Notes under the pieces: generated by a model
What the model saw: the letters and a program-made list of their open reading frames with translations, nothing else
Database searches by the model: none
What the model was told of the DNA's origin: nothing
Source: Paractinoplanes maris
Lineage (GTDB): Bacteria; Actinomycetota; Actinomycetes; Mycobacteriales; Micromonosporaceae
Direction: 5' to 3'
Assembly (NCBI RefSeq): GCF_023544465.1
Contig: NZ_JALPVL010000008.1
Span: 372,001-436,000, forward strand
Length of the DNA: 64,000 bases
Translations under genes and position numbers: made by a program
Part shown: piece by piece, positions 7,242 to 16,365 of the stretch
How the letters are laid out: every line of letters begins with the position of its first letter
How positions within the stretch are numbered: position 1 is the stretch's first letter

Positions 7242-9014
7242 CTACTCCGGGCTGATCAGCTCGATGAGGCGGTCGAGTGCGACCGGCCACAGCTCCGGGG
7301 TCAGGTTGCTCAGCAACGTCTCGGCCAGCGTGTGCGCCACCACGTTGATCTTCTCTTCCACGGCCGGATCGAGCGCGACAGGCGGCGGCAGAAGTACTGG
7401 GGCCGGGGCGACGGGTTCCGGAGCGGGTGCTTCCGGTTCGGGTGCGACCGGCAGATCCTCGGGCGCCTCCGACGGGTGGCCCAGCGGCGCGGCTGTCAGT
7501 TGGCCCGGTGGCGCGGCCGGCAGGTCCTCGGGTGCGCCGACCAGGTGCAGGTGGGCGGTGGCCCGGGTCAGGGCGGTGTAGAGCAGCCGATGCCCGCGCG
7601 GGTCGTCGTCGACGATGAAGCCCGGCTCGACCACGATCGTCGCGTCGAACTCCAGGCCCTTCGCCTCGTGCGGGCTGAGCAGGGTGATCGCCGGGCCGCG
7701 CTCGTCGCCCGGTGCTGTGCCCCAGGGCAACTCCTCCGCGCGCAGCGCCGCCTCGATCTCGTCTCGGCAGCGCGCCGGGCAGATGACCGCCACCGAGCGC
7801 CCGTCCGCGGCGTGGTCGGCGGCCGCCGCGACCACGACAGCCGCACGGCCGGCCGGCTCGACCGGTGAGATCGCCGGGTCGGCCGGCCCTTCCCGTACGG
7901 TGGTCGGCGGCTGGACGCTCGGGGCTGCGGTGGGCAGCAGCTCGGCCGCCAGGTCGAAGATCTGCCGCGGCACGCGGTAGCCGAAACGCAGCTCCCGGTG
8001 CACGTGCGGCATCTCCGACGGCAGGTGGGCGAGCACGTCGTGCCAGTCGTCGCGGGCCCACGGGCCGGTCGACTGGGCCATGTCGCCGACCACGGTCAGC
8101 GAGCCGTTCGACGAGCGGCGGGAGATCGCGCGCAACTGCATGGGCGAGAGGTCCTGGGCCTCGTCGACCACCACATGGGCGTACGTCTGGGGTCCGGCCC
8201 CGGACAGGTGCTCGGCCTCGTCGAGCAGGGGCAGGTCGGCGTCGCTGAACGGCGGGTCGGCCGCCGCCATCCGCTGCAACGCGTCGATCTCGCGGTCGGT
8301 GAACTCGCCCTCGGCCGCCTCGGTCAGCAGGGCCCGCGACGAGAAAAGCTCGGTCAGGAACGTCGTCGCCTCGAACTCGGGCCACAACCGGTCGGCCAGC
8401 TGGTCGGCCGCGTCGAGGATCAGGCGCGGATCCTGGGTGCCGGCCACCAGCGCCGCCCGCAGCAGCCGCCGCCGGTCGCCGGCCGGCGCCTCGCTGGCCT
8501 TGGCCGTCGTGATCACCCGTTCGATCTGCGCCGGGTCGAGCCGGACGACCCGGCCCCGCACGGTGATCACCGAGGGCACGAGGGCCTGCCGCTTGCTCCG
8601 TTTCTCGAGCGCCCGGGCGAGCAGGCCGGCCATCCGGGCCTCGCCCTTGAGCCGGGTCACGTGGGGCGCCTCGGGACGGCCGGTGACCGCCTTGGGCAGC
8701 AGCCCGTCGATCGAACTGTGCGCGACGCCCTCGTGGCCCCACTCGGCGAGCAGTGCGCGGGTGCGCCGGGCGAACGCGTGGGACGGCCCGACAACCAGCA
8801 CCTCACCGTCGGTCAGACCGAGCTCGGGGTCGTCGAGCAGCCAGGCGACCCGGCGCAGGGCCGTGTCGGTCTTGCCGGTGCCCGGACCGCCCAGGATCAT
8901 CAGCACGCTCTCGGGGGCCGCGCGGATCAGCTCGTCCTGGGCGGTGCGGATGGTCGCCGCGAAGTCGCCGGCCTCGGCCAGCAGCGGATCGTCCGGCGCC
9001 GCGACGCGGGTCAA
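7242..9014 (-). CDS. UvrD/HelD-like superfamily I helicase or NTPase
   Basis: About 590 aa. Walker A is GGPGTGKT (Lys48) and Walker B VVVDEAQDLS (284-287). Later motifs include GDMAQS (motif III), GYRVPRQI (motif IV region), EAKGLEFDATIV (motif V) and LLYTALTRATAHL (motif VI). Between motifs VI and the end is a Pro/Ala/Glu linker, then a short helical C-terminus. It lacks the long N-terminal coiled coil of HelD RNA-polymerase recyclers, so a UvrD-like DNA/RNA helicase is the safer call. The start is uncertain: TTG 9014, two bases after the DUF6510 stop, with GAAGG upstream; no ATG/GTG precedes Walker A. Confidence 0.82.
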   Translation of the reverse strand: MTRVAAPDDPLLAEAGDFAATIRTAQDELIRAAPESVLMILGGPGTGKTDTALRRVAWLLDDPELGLTDGEVLVVGPSHAFARRTRALLAEWGHEGVAHSSIDGLLPKAVTGRPEAPHVTRLKGEARMAGLLARALEKRSKRQALVPSVITVRGRVVRLDPAQIERVITTAKASEAPAGDRRRLLRAALVAGTQDPRLILDAADQLADRLWPEFEATTFLTELFSSRALLTEAAEGEFTDREIDALQRMAAADPPFSDADLPLLDEAEHLSGAGPQTYAHVVVDEAQDLSPMQLRAISRRSSNGSLTVVGDMAQSTGPWARDDWHDVLAHLPSEMPHVHRELRFGYRVPRQIFDLAAELLPTAAPSVQPPTTVREGPADPAISPVEPAGRAAVVVAAAADHAADGRSVAVICPARCRDEIEAALRAEELPWGTAPGDERGPAITLLSPHEAKGLEFDATIVVEPGFIVDDDPRGHRLLYTALTRATAHLHLVGAPEDLPAAPPGQLTAAPLGHPSEAPEDLPVAPEPEAPAPEPVAPAPVLLPPPVALDPAVEEKINVVAHTLAETLLSNLTPELWPVALDRLIELISPE

Positions 9015-9016
9015 GG

Positions 9017-9301
9017 TCAGCTGCCTTCGAGGGGCACTTCGAGGCGTACGCTGCCGCGCAGATCCAGGTAGACCCGGTCGGGGGCTCGAACGACTCGGAT
9101 CACCACGTCGTCGCAGTTGGGGCAGCGGGCCACCAGCCCGGGGGACTGGTGCCACACCATCAGCGTGGCCACCGCGTCGGTGTGGGTGCAACCCGCGCAC
9201 ATGTAGCGGGCCGCCGTCACGTCGACCGCGAAGATCTCGCGGAGGTCGCCGGCCATGGAGTTGCCGTCGAGCATCGGCCCCCTGTGCCCGGGTTGTGTCA
9301 C
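9017..9301 (-). CDS. DUF6510-type zinc-ribbon-like protein
   Basis: 94 aa from GTG 9301. That GTG overlaps the upstream stop as GTGA and has GGAGGG eight bases upstream; an internal ATG at 9274 is the alternative. It contains two CxxC pairs, YMCAGCTHTD and ARCPNCDDVV, suggesting one bound metal, around a short beta-rich core. It matches the DUF6510 proteins commonly found beside FAD reductases and Mo-oxidoreductases, which is its setting here. It may be a redox or assembly accessory of that pair; this is inferred only from neighbourhood. Confidence 0.75.
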   Translation of the reverse strand: MTQPGHRGPMLDGNSMAGDLREIFAVDVTAARYMCAGCTHTDAVATLMVWHQSPGLVARCPNCDDVVIRVVRAPDRVYLDLRGSVRLEVPLEGS

Positions 9302-10053
9302 GACGTCCCTCCGAAGCGTTCGGTGCGGATCCGGCGCGGGTCGTGGCCGAGCGCGACCAGGATGTCCGCGGCGGTCTCGACGAACGTGGTGGGGCCGCAC
9401 ACGAAACAGTCCGGTGTGAAGTCCGGCGGCCAACCGTACGTGTTCACGGCGGCCACGTCGATCCTCTTCGGGGCCGAAGGCCAGTTGTCCGGCGTTTTCC
9501 GCGTGTAGACGTAGTGGACGTCGAGCCCAGCGTCGTCGCGCACGCGGCGCCGCAACTCGTCGGCGTAGAGCACGTCCTCCGGCGTCCGCACCGAATAGAT
9601 CAGCCGGAACGGTTGCTTGGAACCGGCGATGGCCCGGGCCCGCACCATCGCCATCAGCGGCACCACCCCGGAGCCGCCGCCGAGCAGCACCACCGGTGCC
9701 GTCGACTTCTCGCGCCAGACGAACCAGCCGCCGACCGGGCCGCGCAGCTCGATCTGGTCACCGGCCTGCACGGTGTCGGTCAGATAGGGCGAGACCTCAC
9801 CGTCGTCGAGCCGCTGAACGGTCAGCTCGACCTTTCCACCCGGCTCGGGCCAGGCCGAGGCGATCGAATAGCTGCGCTGCGCGCTGTATCCGTCCTCGGC
9901 GGTCAGGCGCACGTCGACGTGCTGGCCGGGCAGGTGACCCGGCCAGTCCGGAACGTCGAGCACCAGCGTGCGTGCCGTCGGCGACTCCCAGCGGGCTTCG
10001 GCAATCGTCGCCGCCCGCCAGATCAGTCGCCCTGATACCGCTGTTCGCGCCAT
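9298..10053 (-). CDS. FAD/NAD(P)-binding oxidoreductase (ferredoxin reductase type)
   Basis: 251 aa. The FAD-binding half has QRSYSIAS (residues 59-66) and the NAD(P) half GGGSGVVPLMAM (125-136), with the C-terminal FVCGPTTFVE signature. It therefore carries electrons between NAD(P)H and an acceptor through FAD. It has no 2Fe-2S extension, so it needs a separate electron partner, plausibly the molybdenum enzyme encoded just upstream. Its start overlaps that gene by 31 bases, with GGAG seven bases before ATG 10053, implying a translationally coupled operon. Confidence 0.88.
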   Translation of the reverse strand: MARTAVSGRLIWRAATIAEARWESPTARTLVLDVPDWPGHLPGQHVDVRLTAEDGYSAQRSYSIASAWPEPGGKVELTVQRLDDGEVSPYLTDTVQAGDQIELRGPVGGWFVWREKSTAPVVLLGGGSGVVPLMAMVRARAIAGSKQPFRLIYSVRTPEDVLYADELRRRVRDDAGLDVHYVYTRKTPDNWPSAPKRIDVAAVNTYGWPPDFTPDCFVCGPTTFVETAADILVALGHDPRRIRTERFGGTS

Positions 10054-10622
10054 GGGTCTCCGTACATGTGATAGCCGGCGGCCTCCCAGAAACCAGGCTC
10101 ATCCTCGGGCATCAGCTGAATGCCGTTGACCCATTTCGCCGATTTCCAGAAATACAGGTGCGGAATGAGAAGCCGGGCCGGGCCGCCGTGCTCAGGCTCG
10201 AGATCCTCACCATCGAACTTGTACGCCACCCAGGCCTTGCCGTCGAGAAGATCTTCCATCGGGACGTTGGTCGTGTAGCCGCCGAAACTGTGGACCATCG
10301 TGTAGTCGGCGGCCGACTCGACGCCGGCCAGCAGGGTGTCGAGCGAGACGCCGCGCCAGGTGGAGCCGAGCTTGGACCACTTGGTGACGCAGTGGATGTC
10401 GACCGTGACGTCCTCGGCCGGCAGCGCCTGGAACTCCGTCCAGTTCCAGCTCGTCCTGTCGCCGGTCTCCGTGGTGACGGTGAAGCGCCAGCGATCGAGC
10501 GGGACGCGCGGGGTCGGCCCGGCGGAAAGCACCGGGAAATCGTGGGTGAGGTACTGACCGGGCGGCAAGCCGGGCACCGACTCTCGTCGGCGGCCGCCGA
10601 ATCCCCTGGAAATGATGCCCAT
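10023..10622 (-). CDS. Molybdopterin-dependent oxidoreductase (sulfite-oxidase fold)
   Basis: 199 aa. Residues 30-190 match the SuoX/YedY molybdopterin-binding fold, with DIHCVTKWS supplying the Mo-ligand Cys78 and HGGPARLLIPHLYFWKSAKW forming the family's C-terminal signature. No Tat signal is present, so unlike YedY (MsrP) it is probably cytoplasmic. First gene of a leftward operon with the FAD reductase, DUF6510 and helicase genes. Start ATG 10622 is at the expected fold start but has no clear SD, so a leaderless transcript is possible. Confidence 0.88.
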   Translation of the reverse strand: MGIISRGFGGRRRESVPGLPPGQYLTHDFPVLSAGPTPRVPLDRWRFTVTTETGDRTSWNWTEFQALPAEDVTVDIHCVTKWSKLGSTWRGVSLDTLLAGVESAADYTMVHSFGGYTTNVPMEDLLDGKAWVAYKFDGEDLEPEHGGPARLLIPHLYFWKSAKWVNGIQLMPEDEPGFWEAAGYHMYGDPWREQRYQGD

Positions 10623-10663
10623 AGGTGATGAGTAAACCGGATGATCTTGCACCTGGACAGCGC

Positions 10664-12298
10664 TCAGAGCCGGATCACGCCGCTTGTGGTGCCCGACACG
10701 ACAACGCGGTGCTCCAGGCCCGGGACGAGATCGACGAACCGGGTGATAAGGGTGGCGGGGTACGTGCGCACCGTCCGCCACTCCTCGCCGGCCTCCTGCT
10801 GGATCTCGACCGGTACACCTTCGGCCCCCTTGATCACTACGGTGAGCTCGCCGGCCCCGGTGCGGACGAGCCGGATGATCGGCTTGGCCGAGGCGCTCGG
10901 CGTCGGGGTGGCCGGAGCGCTGGGCGTCGGGGTGGCCTGGGTGCTGGGCGTCGGGGTGGCCGGGGTGCTGGGCGTCGGGGTGGCCGTCGGCATCTCGCTC
11001 GGGACGGGCGAGCTGGTGGTCGGCTTCGGCTGGTCGGTCGGTGTCGCGGGCGAGCTCGATGACGCCGCCGGTGACGGTGTCGCCGCCGGAGCCGGAGTCG
11101 TGACGATGGCCGGGGCGGTGCTCGGCGGGACGATGCGCGCCAGGGCGGCGGCCGCGTCGAGCAGGCCGGCGCCGAAGTCGTCGTCGCGGCCGGGCGCGCC
11201 GAGGTCGACGGCCGAAGTGGTCAGCGCCTGCTCGACCTGGTCGGGGGTCAGTGCGCGGTCGGCCCCCTTGAGCAGCGCGGCCACCGCGGCGACGTGGGGC
11301 GCGGCCATGGAGGTGCCGTTCATCCGTACGTATCGGTTGCCCGGAAAGGTGCTGAGGATGTCGCTTCCGGGGGCGGCCACGTCGACGTACCCGCCGCGGT
11401 TCGAGTAGCCGGCGACATCGTCGTTCGAGGTCGTCGCGGCCACGGCGACGACACCCGCGTCGGCCGCCGGGTAGCTGACCGGGCTGCCCTGGGCGCGCGC
11501 GTTACCGGCCGCCGCGACGACGACGACACCCTTGCTGCGGGCGTAGGCGACGGCGTTGCTCACCGCGCTGACCTGCCAGGTCGAGCTGATCGACATGTTG
11601 ATGACGTCGGCCCCGTGGTCGGCGGCGTAGGCGATGCCGTTGGCCACGTCGGACATGTAGCCCGAGCCGTCGGGCCCGAGCACGCGTACGGGAAGGATCC
11701 GGGCCTGGGGAGCCATGCCGGCGACGCCCTCGCCGTTGCCGGTGAGCGCGGCGATCGTGCCGGCCACGTGGGTGCCGTGGCCGTGCGGGTCGACCGACGG
11801 GCCCTCGGTGCGGGTGATGAAGTCGGCGCCCGGCAGCACCTGCCCGGTGAGATCGGGGTGCGTGGCGTCGACACCGCTGTCCACGACGGCGACCGTGACG
11901 CCGGCGCCGGTCGACCGCGGCCAGGCGCCGTCGACCCGCACGCGGGCCAGGTCCCACTGGGCGGGCAGGTACGGGTCGACCTGGGCCACCGTGACCGGGG
12001 CGTCCAGCTCGACGCTGACGGCGCCGGGCGCCTGCTGGCCCTCGGCGACCAGAGCCTCGGCGGCGTTCCGGTCGGTGACGGTGCGGGCGGCGATCACCGG
12101 ACGGCCGTCCCGGCCGACGCGGGTGCTGACCACCCGTACGGGAAGGGTCTGGGAAACGACCGGCGGAAGAAGCCCGGCCGGGCTCGCCGAGAGGTTGTGG
12201 GTGATCGGCCGCCAGGCCGGCTCGTCGAACTTCAGGGTCAGCGCGGCCCCACCCGCGACGGCGGCCAGGACGACGGCACCCACACTCAGCTTCTTCAT
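10664..12298 (-). CDS. Secreted subtilisin-like serine protease (S8), copy 1
   Basis: 544 aa. A signal anchor (1-21) is followed by a propeptide-like segment (30-110) resembling I9 inhibitors. The catalytic domain (115-385) has Asp140 (VAVVDSGVD), His174 (HGHGTHVAG), oxyanion Asn266 (AAAGN) and Ser330 (NGTSMAAPH), so it should be active. A Pro/Thr/Ser linker with PATPTPS repeats (400-470) precedes a small beta-rich C-terminal domain. It diverges from CWRTS protein 1 at 12465 and is paralogous to the protease at 13230. This is not an ESX mycosin (no C-terminal membrane helix). The target is unknown; its neighbours suggest processing of cell-surface proteins. Confidence 0.92.
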   Translation of the reverse strand: MKKLSVGAVVLAAVAGGAALTLKFDEPAWRPITHNLSASPAGLLPPVVSQTLPVRVVSTRVGRDGRPVIAARTVTDRNAAEALVAEGQQAPGAVSVELDAPVTVAQVDPYLPAQWDLARVRVDGAWPRSTGAGVTVAVVDSGVDATHPDLTGQVLPGADFITRTEGPSVDPHGHGTHVAGTIAALTGNGEGVAGMAPQARILPVRVLGPDGSGYMSDVANGIAYAADHGADVINMSISSTWQVSAVSNAVAYARSKGVVVVAAAGNARAQGSPVSYPAADAGVVAVAATTSNDDVAGYSNRGGYVDVAAPGSDILSTFPGNRYVRMNGTSMAAPHVAAVAALLKGADRALTPDQVEQALTTSAVDLGAPGRDDDFGAGLLDAAAALARIVPPSTAPAIVTTPAPAATPSPAASSSSPATPTDQPKPTTSSPVPSEMPTATPTPSTPATPTPSTQATPTPSAPATPTPSASAKPIIRLVRTGAGELTVVIKGAEGVPVEIQQEAGEEWRTVRTYPATLITRFVDLVPGLEHRVVVSGTTSGVIRL

Positions 12299-12464
12299 GT
12301 CAGACCGATTCGGCTGCGGGGGTTGGCGGGACGGGAAGCGAAGCGGTGCAACTCGGTTCCGACGAGTCTTCGGTGGTTTTAGAGCGCTTTGTCCGTCTCG
12401 GTGACACGATCGGATCGAGGTCGCCTCGCGGCCGATCCGCTAGTCGACAGGGAACCGCGCACCG

Positions 12465-13178
12465 ATGACAGTGCAGGACGAGAACGGCGTCTACCGATCG
12501 CTGGCCCGTGAGCGCCGCAACCAGCGGCGCAAGCAGCTCGGGGTGGGACTGGCCGGGGTGGCCGTGTTCGCCGGGGCGGGCTCGTTCGTGATGCAGAGCC
12601 GGCTGATCGATCTCTCGCGCCACACGGAGACCCGGGAGCCGCTGGCCGTCGCGCCGCGTCCGGTGCCGGCGCCGTCCTCGTCCTCGCCCTCGCCCTCGCC
12701 GTCGGTCTCGTCGGGGCTCGCGGCCGGGCCCGGACGTGTGACCCGGGACGGCGCCCGGCAGCGGGTCAGCCCGGCGCCGCCACCCTCGTCGACGGCGGCC
12801 ACCTCGGTGGCGTCGCCCAGCATCGCGGCGGCCACCTCGGCGTCGTCGCCCAGCATGGCGGTCGCGGCGTCGCTGAACCGGCACGAGGAGACCACCCGCT
12901 CGAGCAGGATCCGGGTGACCTCGGCCGGGTTCGACCTCACCGGGAAGCCGGAACTTTCCATCGTGGGTGACCCGGGCTGGGAGGTGGGGGCGGCGCGGTG
13001 CACCAAGACCGTGCGCTCGGCCACCGGGGAACAGGTGCGGGTGATGCCGTCGGTGCTGGTGTGCTGGCGTACGTCGCCGCGCCGCAGCGTGGTCACGGTC
13101 GCCACGGCGAAACGAGGCCGTCCGTCGTCGGGCGAGAGTGTCGCGGTGATCGATCGGGAATGGGCGCGGCTGCGGTGA
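12465..13178 (+). CDS. Membrane-anchored 'CWRTS' domain protein 1
   Basis: 237 aa, unrecognised family. A basic cytoplasmic N-terminus (RRNQRRK) precedes one membrane helix (about 26-43), then a Ser/Pro/Ala-rich linker (60-135), then an outside domain (148-237). That domain shares GFDLTGKPEL, ARCTKTVR, LVCWRTS and VAVIDREWARL with the genes at 16692 and 17640. Cys179 and Cys200 are 21 residues apart, the same spacing as in both paralogs, so a disulphide is likely. It is divergent from subtilase 1 (166-base spacer) and convergent with subtilase 2. Role unknown; possibly a protease partner, inhibitor or substrate (inference). Start ATG 12465. Confidence 0.8.
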   Translation: MTVQDENGVYRSLARERRNQRRKQLGVGLAGVAVFAGAGSFVMQSRLIDLSRHTETREPLAVAPRPVPAPSSSSPSPSPSVSSGLAAGPGRVTRDGARQRVSPAPPPSSTAATSVASPSIAAATSASSPSMAVAASLNRHEETTRSSRIRVTSAGFDLTGKPELSIVGDPGWEVGAARCTKTVRSATGEQVRVMPSVLVCWRTSPRRSVVTVATAKRGRPSSGESVAVIDREWARLR

Positions 13179-13184
13179 TGCGCC

Positions 13185-13216
13185 GGACCCCGAGGCTGGG
13201 GGCGGCCTCGGGGTCC
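13185..13216. terminator. Bidirectional hairpin between convergent genes
   Basis: GGACCCCGAGGC pairs perfectly with GCCTCGGGGTCC (12-bp stem, 8-base loop). It lies between the stops of CWRTS protein 1 and subtilase 2 and probably ends both transcripts. Confidence 0.75.
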
Positions 13217-13229
13217 TGTTCTCGCGGTT

Positions 13230-14996
13230 CTACTTCTTCTTGACCGTGGCGTTCTTTCCGGTCGCCTGTCCCTGGACGGAGAAGGTGGTGACCGGCGAGA
13301 CGACCTCGACCGAGGTGGCGGTCGCGGGGACCACGAGCTTGATCTGGAATCCGCCGTAGGCGGTGACGGAGAGGTTCACTCGGCCGTTGCCGTCGGTCTG
13401 GACGGTCTTGTAGTCGAACTTGGCTGAGCCGGTGGCGGCCAGACCGACCTGCACGGTCTTACCGGCCCAGGGGGCGCCGGCCGCGGTGACCGTGTAGAGG
13501 ACCGAGGCCGGGCGGCCGGGGGCGACTGTGGTCGACGGGGTCGAAACGCTCACCGTGGGGGTGAGCTTGGCGGGCGTCGTGGTCGGTGCCGCGCTGGGCG
13601 TGCTGCTCGTGGTCTTGCTGGCTGACGGGGTGGGCGTGGGCGTGCTGCTGGTGGTCTTGCTGGTCGACGGGGTCGGGGTGGGCGCGCTGCTGGTGGTCTT
13701 GCTGGCTGACGGGGCCGGGGTGGGTGTGCTGCTGGTGGTCTTGCTGGCTGACGGGGTGGGGCTGGTGGTCTCGGTCCGGGTGACGGTGGCGAGCGCGGCG
13801 GCGGCGTCGATGCGGCCGGCGCCGAAGTCGTTGTCCCGGCCCTTGGTGCCCAGGTCGACGGCCGAGCTCTTCAGTGCGGCCTCCACCTGGTCCGGCGTGA
13901 GCGACGGCTGGTAGGCCTTGAGCAGTGCGGCCACCGCAGCGACATGCGGGGAGGCCATCGAGGTGCCGCTCATCGACACGTAACCGGTCTTGCCGCCGAG
14001 CGCGGTGGGGTAGGTGCTGAGGATCGACGTGCCGGGCGCGGCGATGTCGACGTAGCTGCCCGCGTTGGAGTAAGTGGCGACCTTGTCGGCCGAGTCGGTC
14101 GCGGCGACGCCGATGACACCCGCGTCGGCGGCCGGATAGCTGGTCGGGCTGCCCTTGGCCCGCTCGTTGCCGGCGGCGGCGACCACCACGACACCCTTGC
14201 TGCGGGCGTACGTGATGGCGTTGGTGACCGCACTGACCGCCTTGGTGGCCCCGAGCGACATGTTGATGACGTTCGCGCCGTGATCGGCGGCCCAGATGAT
14301 GCCCTCGGCCGCGTCGGACATGAAGCCCGACCCGTCCTTGGCCAGAACCCGTACCGGAAGGATATTGGTGTGGGGCGCGATGCCGCTGATCCCGACGCCG
14401 TTGCCGGTGACCGCGGCGATGGTGCCGGCGACATGCGTGCCGTGGCCGTGGGGGTCGCTGCTGGCCTCGGCCTTGTCGGCGATCGCGTCGTAGCCGGGGA
14501 GCACGTTGGCCGCGAGGTCGGGGTGCTTGGCGTCGACACCCGAGTCGAGCACGGCGACGGTGACGCCGGCACCCGTGGACTTCGTCCAGGCGGAGGCGGT
14601 GGAAATCTTGCTGAAGTCCCACTGCTGGCTGCGGTACGTGTCGCTGCCGGTGGGCACGTCGAGCGCGGTGGTGACGGCGTCGAGCTCGACGCCGACGGCG
14701 TTGGTGGCCGACTGGCCGGCCTTGACGGCCTTGGCGGCGGCGGTCTTGCTGGTAGCGGTGGTGACCTTGATGACCGGCTTGCCGCTCGCGTCGAGGCTCG
14801 TGGTGACGACGCGTACGGGCGCCTGGGTCGACACGGTGGTCGGCAGGATCTGCTCGGGCGTCTCGGTCAGGTTGTAGGTCGCGGGCTGCCACTCACTCGC
14901 CGAGGTGACAGTCGCGGGCAGGGCGATCGCGGCGCCGCCGGCCACCGCACCGACAGCCAGGGCGCCAATTGCGTACCGGCGCAGATGCTTCTTCAT
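13230..14996 (-). CDS. Secreted subtilisin-like serine protease (S8), copy 2
   Basis: 588 aa from ATG 14996, which follows GGGGAGG. The layout is as in copy 1: signal peptide (1-33), propeptide-like region (36-115), catalytic domain with Asp151 (LDSGVD), His185 (HGHGTHVAG), Asn277 (AAAGN) and Ser346 (SGTSMASPH). The linker holds five near-identical SASKTTSSTPTP-type repeats (410-470). The C-terminus is an Ig-like domain (about 478-575) ending in VKKK, differing from copy 1. The catalytic domains are clearly paralogous, so this is a local duplication. Next upstream on the same strand is TIG protein 1, separated by a strong terminator. Confidence 0.93.
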   Translation of the reverse strand: MKKHLRRYAIGALAVGAVAGGAAIALPATVTSASEWQPATYNLTETPEQILPTTVSTQAPVRVVTTSLDASGKPVIKVTTATSKTAAAKAVKAGQSATNAVGVELDAVTTALDVPTGSDTYRSQQWDFSKISTASAWTKSTGAGVTVAVLDSGVDAKHPDLAANVLPGYDAIADKAEASSDPHGHGTHVAGTIAAVTGNGVGISGIAPHTNILPVRVLAKDGSGFMSDAAEGIIWAADHGANVINMSLGATKAVSAVTNAITYARSKGVVVVAAAGNERAKGSPTSYPAADAGVIGVAATDSADKVATYSNAGSYVDIAAPGTSILSTYPTALGGKTGYVSMSGTSMASPHVAAVAALLKAYQPSLTPDQVEAALKSSAVDLGTKGRDNDFGAGRIDAAAALATVTRTETTSPTPSASKTTSSTPTPAPSASKTTSSAPTPTPSTSKTTSSTPTPTPSASKTTSSTPSAAPTTTPAKLTPTVSVSTPSTTVAPGRPASVLYTVTAAGAPWAGKTVQVGLAATGSAKFDYKTVQTDGNGRVNLSVTAYGGFQIKLVVPATATSVEVVSPVTTFSVQGQATGKNATVKKK

Positions 14997-15090
14997 CGTC
15001 GTCCTCCCCTTAGGTGGTCGACGAGAACGGTCGGCGGCCCGGCAGCAAATGGGCAGACCTTTGCTTGGTGCAGTTCGGGAGCACAGCAAA

Positions 15091-15116
15091 ACGGCCCGGG
15101 GCGCGCCCCGGGCCGT
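15091..15116. terminator. Strong GC hairpin downstream of TIG protein 1
   Basis: ACGGCCCGGGG and CCCCGGGCCGT form an 11-bp perfect stem with a 4-base loop, flanked by AAAA on the plus strand (UUUU for a leftward transcript). It ends the gene at 15130. Confidence 0.85.
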
Positions 15117-15129
15117 CATACGTGGTGGA

Positions 15130-16365
15130 TCAGAAAGGCCCGACCGTGAAGGTGGCCCCGCTGCTGAGCGCCGTCGGACTGGCCAGCTCTCCGGCATCGG
15201 TGGCGCCGTTGGCGACCACAGTCACCGTGTAGGTGCCCTCGGGCACGGGACCGTCCGCCGCCGTCCCGTCCCCAGGGTTGAGGCGCGTACCCAGCAGGTC
15301 GAATGTGCAGATCAACTCGGTGTTGCTGACCACCATGACCTTCTTGCACTCCTGCACGCCACGGTTGGACCCCGGAACGTACGCGTCCTTGACCAGGAAG
15401 ACGTGGGCCGTGGTGTCGGTCGGCGCGGCCGACTCCTTGAAGGTCAACGACTGGAAGCCGACGCCCTTGAGCGACACATCGACCTTCGACCCCGCCGGTG
15501 CGGTGTCCGGGGTCACGGCGACGGCGTTGCGGTAGGTGAAGAAGAGGGGCTCGTCCGCCGTGTCGGCTTCGGCGTCCTGCTCGAGGCCGTTGTTGTCCGG
15601 ATCCGAGCTGATGACGGTGCCACCGGGCGTGTTGACGGTCAGAGTGAGGTTGGCGGCCGCTGAACGAGACGAGGTGACGGCGGTGAAGCTGTTGCCGTTG
15701 ATCGCCACCTTGATGCCGGTCAAGGTGGCTCCTCCGATCGAAGCCGTGGTGGTGTTGGCCGCACCGAAACCCACGCCGGTCACCGTGATCAACTGGCCGC
15801 CGGAGGAGGGGCTGCTAGCCGGGATGATCTTCGCGATGCGGGGCCGGACGGCCAGCGTGTACGCCGCGGTGGCAAGCAGGGTGCTGGTGGTCGTCGACGG
15901 GTCGTCATAGACGCAGACGTTCCACTTGGCCGTGGTCTGAGTCCCGGCGAGCACCAGCCCGGTCGTGTTGATCTCCGCATCGGCCGGATAGGGCCCGCTC
16001 GGCACCCGGAAGGCGATCTTGTTGGACGCCACTCGTTTGACGTCCTCGGGGTTGACGGTCAGCACGCCGGCCGTGGTGGCAGCGCCCGTCGCCTCGATGT
16101 TGGCGTCGGCCTTAGCCGTCGCGGCGCAGGCGGTGACTCCCTTGCCCGTGAACTGGAACTGCACGGTGGGTGTCGTGCCCGCCGGGAACGGATTGAGGTT
16201 CGCGGCGGTGACCGTCGCGGTGATCGAGTTACCGCCGCCGCTGGGCCCGTTGGCGCTGCTGAGCGTCATCGTCGGGGGTGCGGCGCCGGCGGCCACCGCC
16301 GTGCCGGTCAGAACGACCGCGCTCACAGCGAACGTGGCCAGGCCGCCGCGAACGAGCTTGCTCAT
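15130..16365 (-). CDS. Secreted IPT/TIG-domain protein 1
   Basis: 411 aa from ATG 16365 after GGGAGGCG. Signal peptide at 1-28 (cleavage near AAGAA). The mature part consists of three IPT/TIG-like immunoglobulin folds: about 29-165 (SSANGPSGGGNSITATV), 175-255 (IIPASSPSSGGQLITVTGVGF) and 265-411 (VTPDTAPAGSKVDVSLKGVGF). Such domains mediate binding at the cell surface or in the matrix. There is no LPxTG motif or membrane anchor, so it is released or non-covalently held. The C-terminal third is paralogous to that of the protein at 18429. Probable structural or adhesive surface protein; function unproven. Confidence 0.85.
   Translation of the reverse strand: MSKLVRGGLATFAVSAVVLTGTAVAAGAAPPTMTLSSANGPSGGGNSITATVTAANLNPFPAGTTPTVQFQFTGKGVTACAATAKADANIEATGAATTAGVLTVNPEDVKRVASNKIAFRVPSGPYPADAEINTTGLVLAGTQTTAKWNVCVYDDPSTTTSTLLATAAYTLAVRPRIAKIIPASSPSSGGQLITVTGVGFGAANTTTASIGGATLTGIKVAINGNSFTAVTSSRSAAANLTLTVNTPGGTVISSDPDNNGLEQDAEADTADEPLFFTYRNAVAVTPDTAPAGSKVDVSLKGVGFQSLTFKESAAPTDTTAHVFLVKDAYVPGSNRGVQECKKVMVVSNTELICTFDLLGTRLNPGDGTAADGPVPEGTYTVTVVANGATDAGELASPTALSSGATFTVGPF

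Noticed and set aside
5548..8742. Very long minus-strand open frame of over 1000 codons
   Set aside because: GC-rich frame artefact. It merges the true esterase with reverse frames of the hypothetical gene, the 34-bp array and the helicase; only the esterase part has motifs and an SD.
10664..14996. Considered the subtilases as ESX mycosins
   Set aside because: They lack the C-terminal membrane helix, and no EccB-E, EspG or WXG100 genes are nearby.
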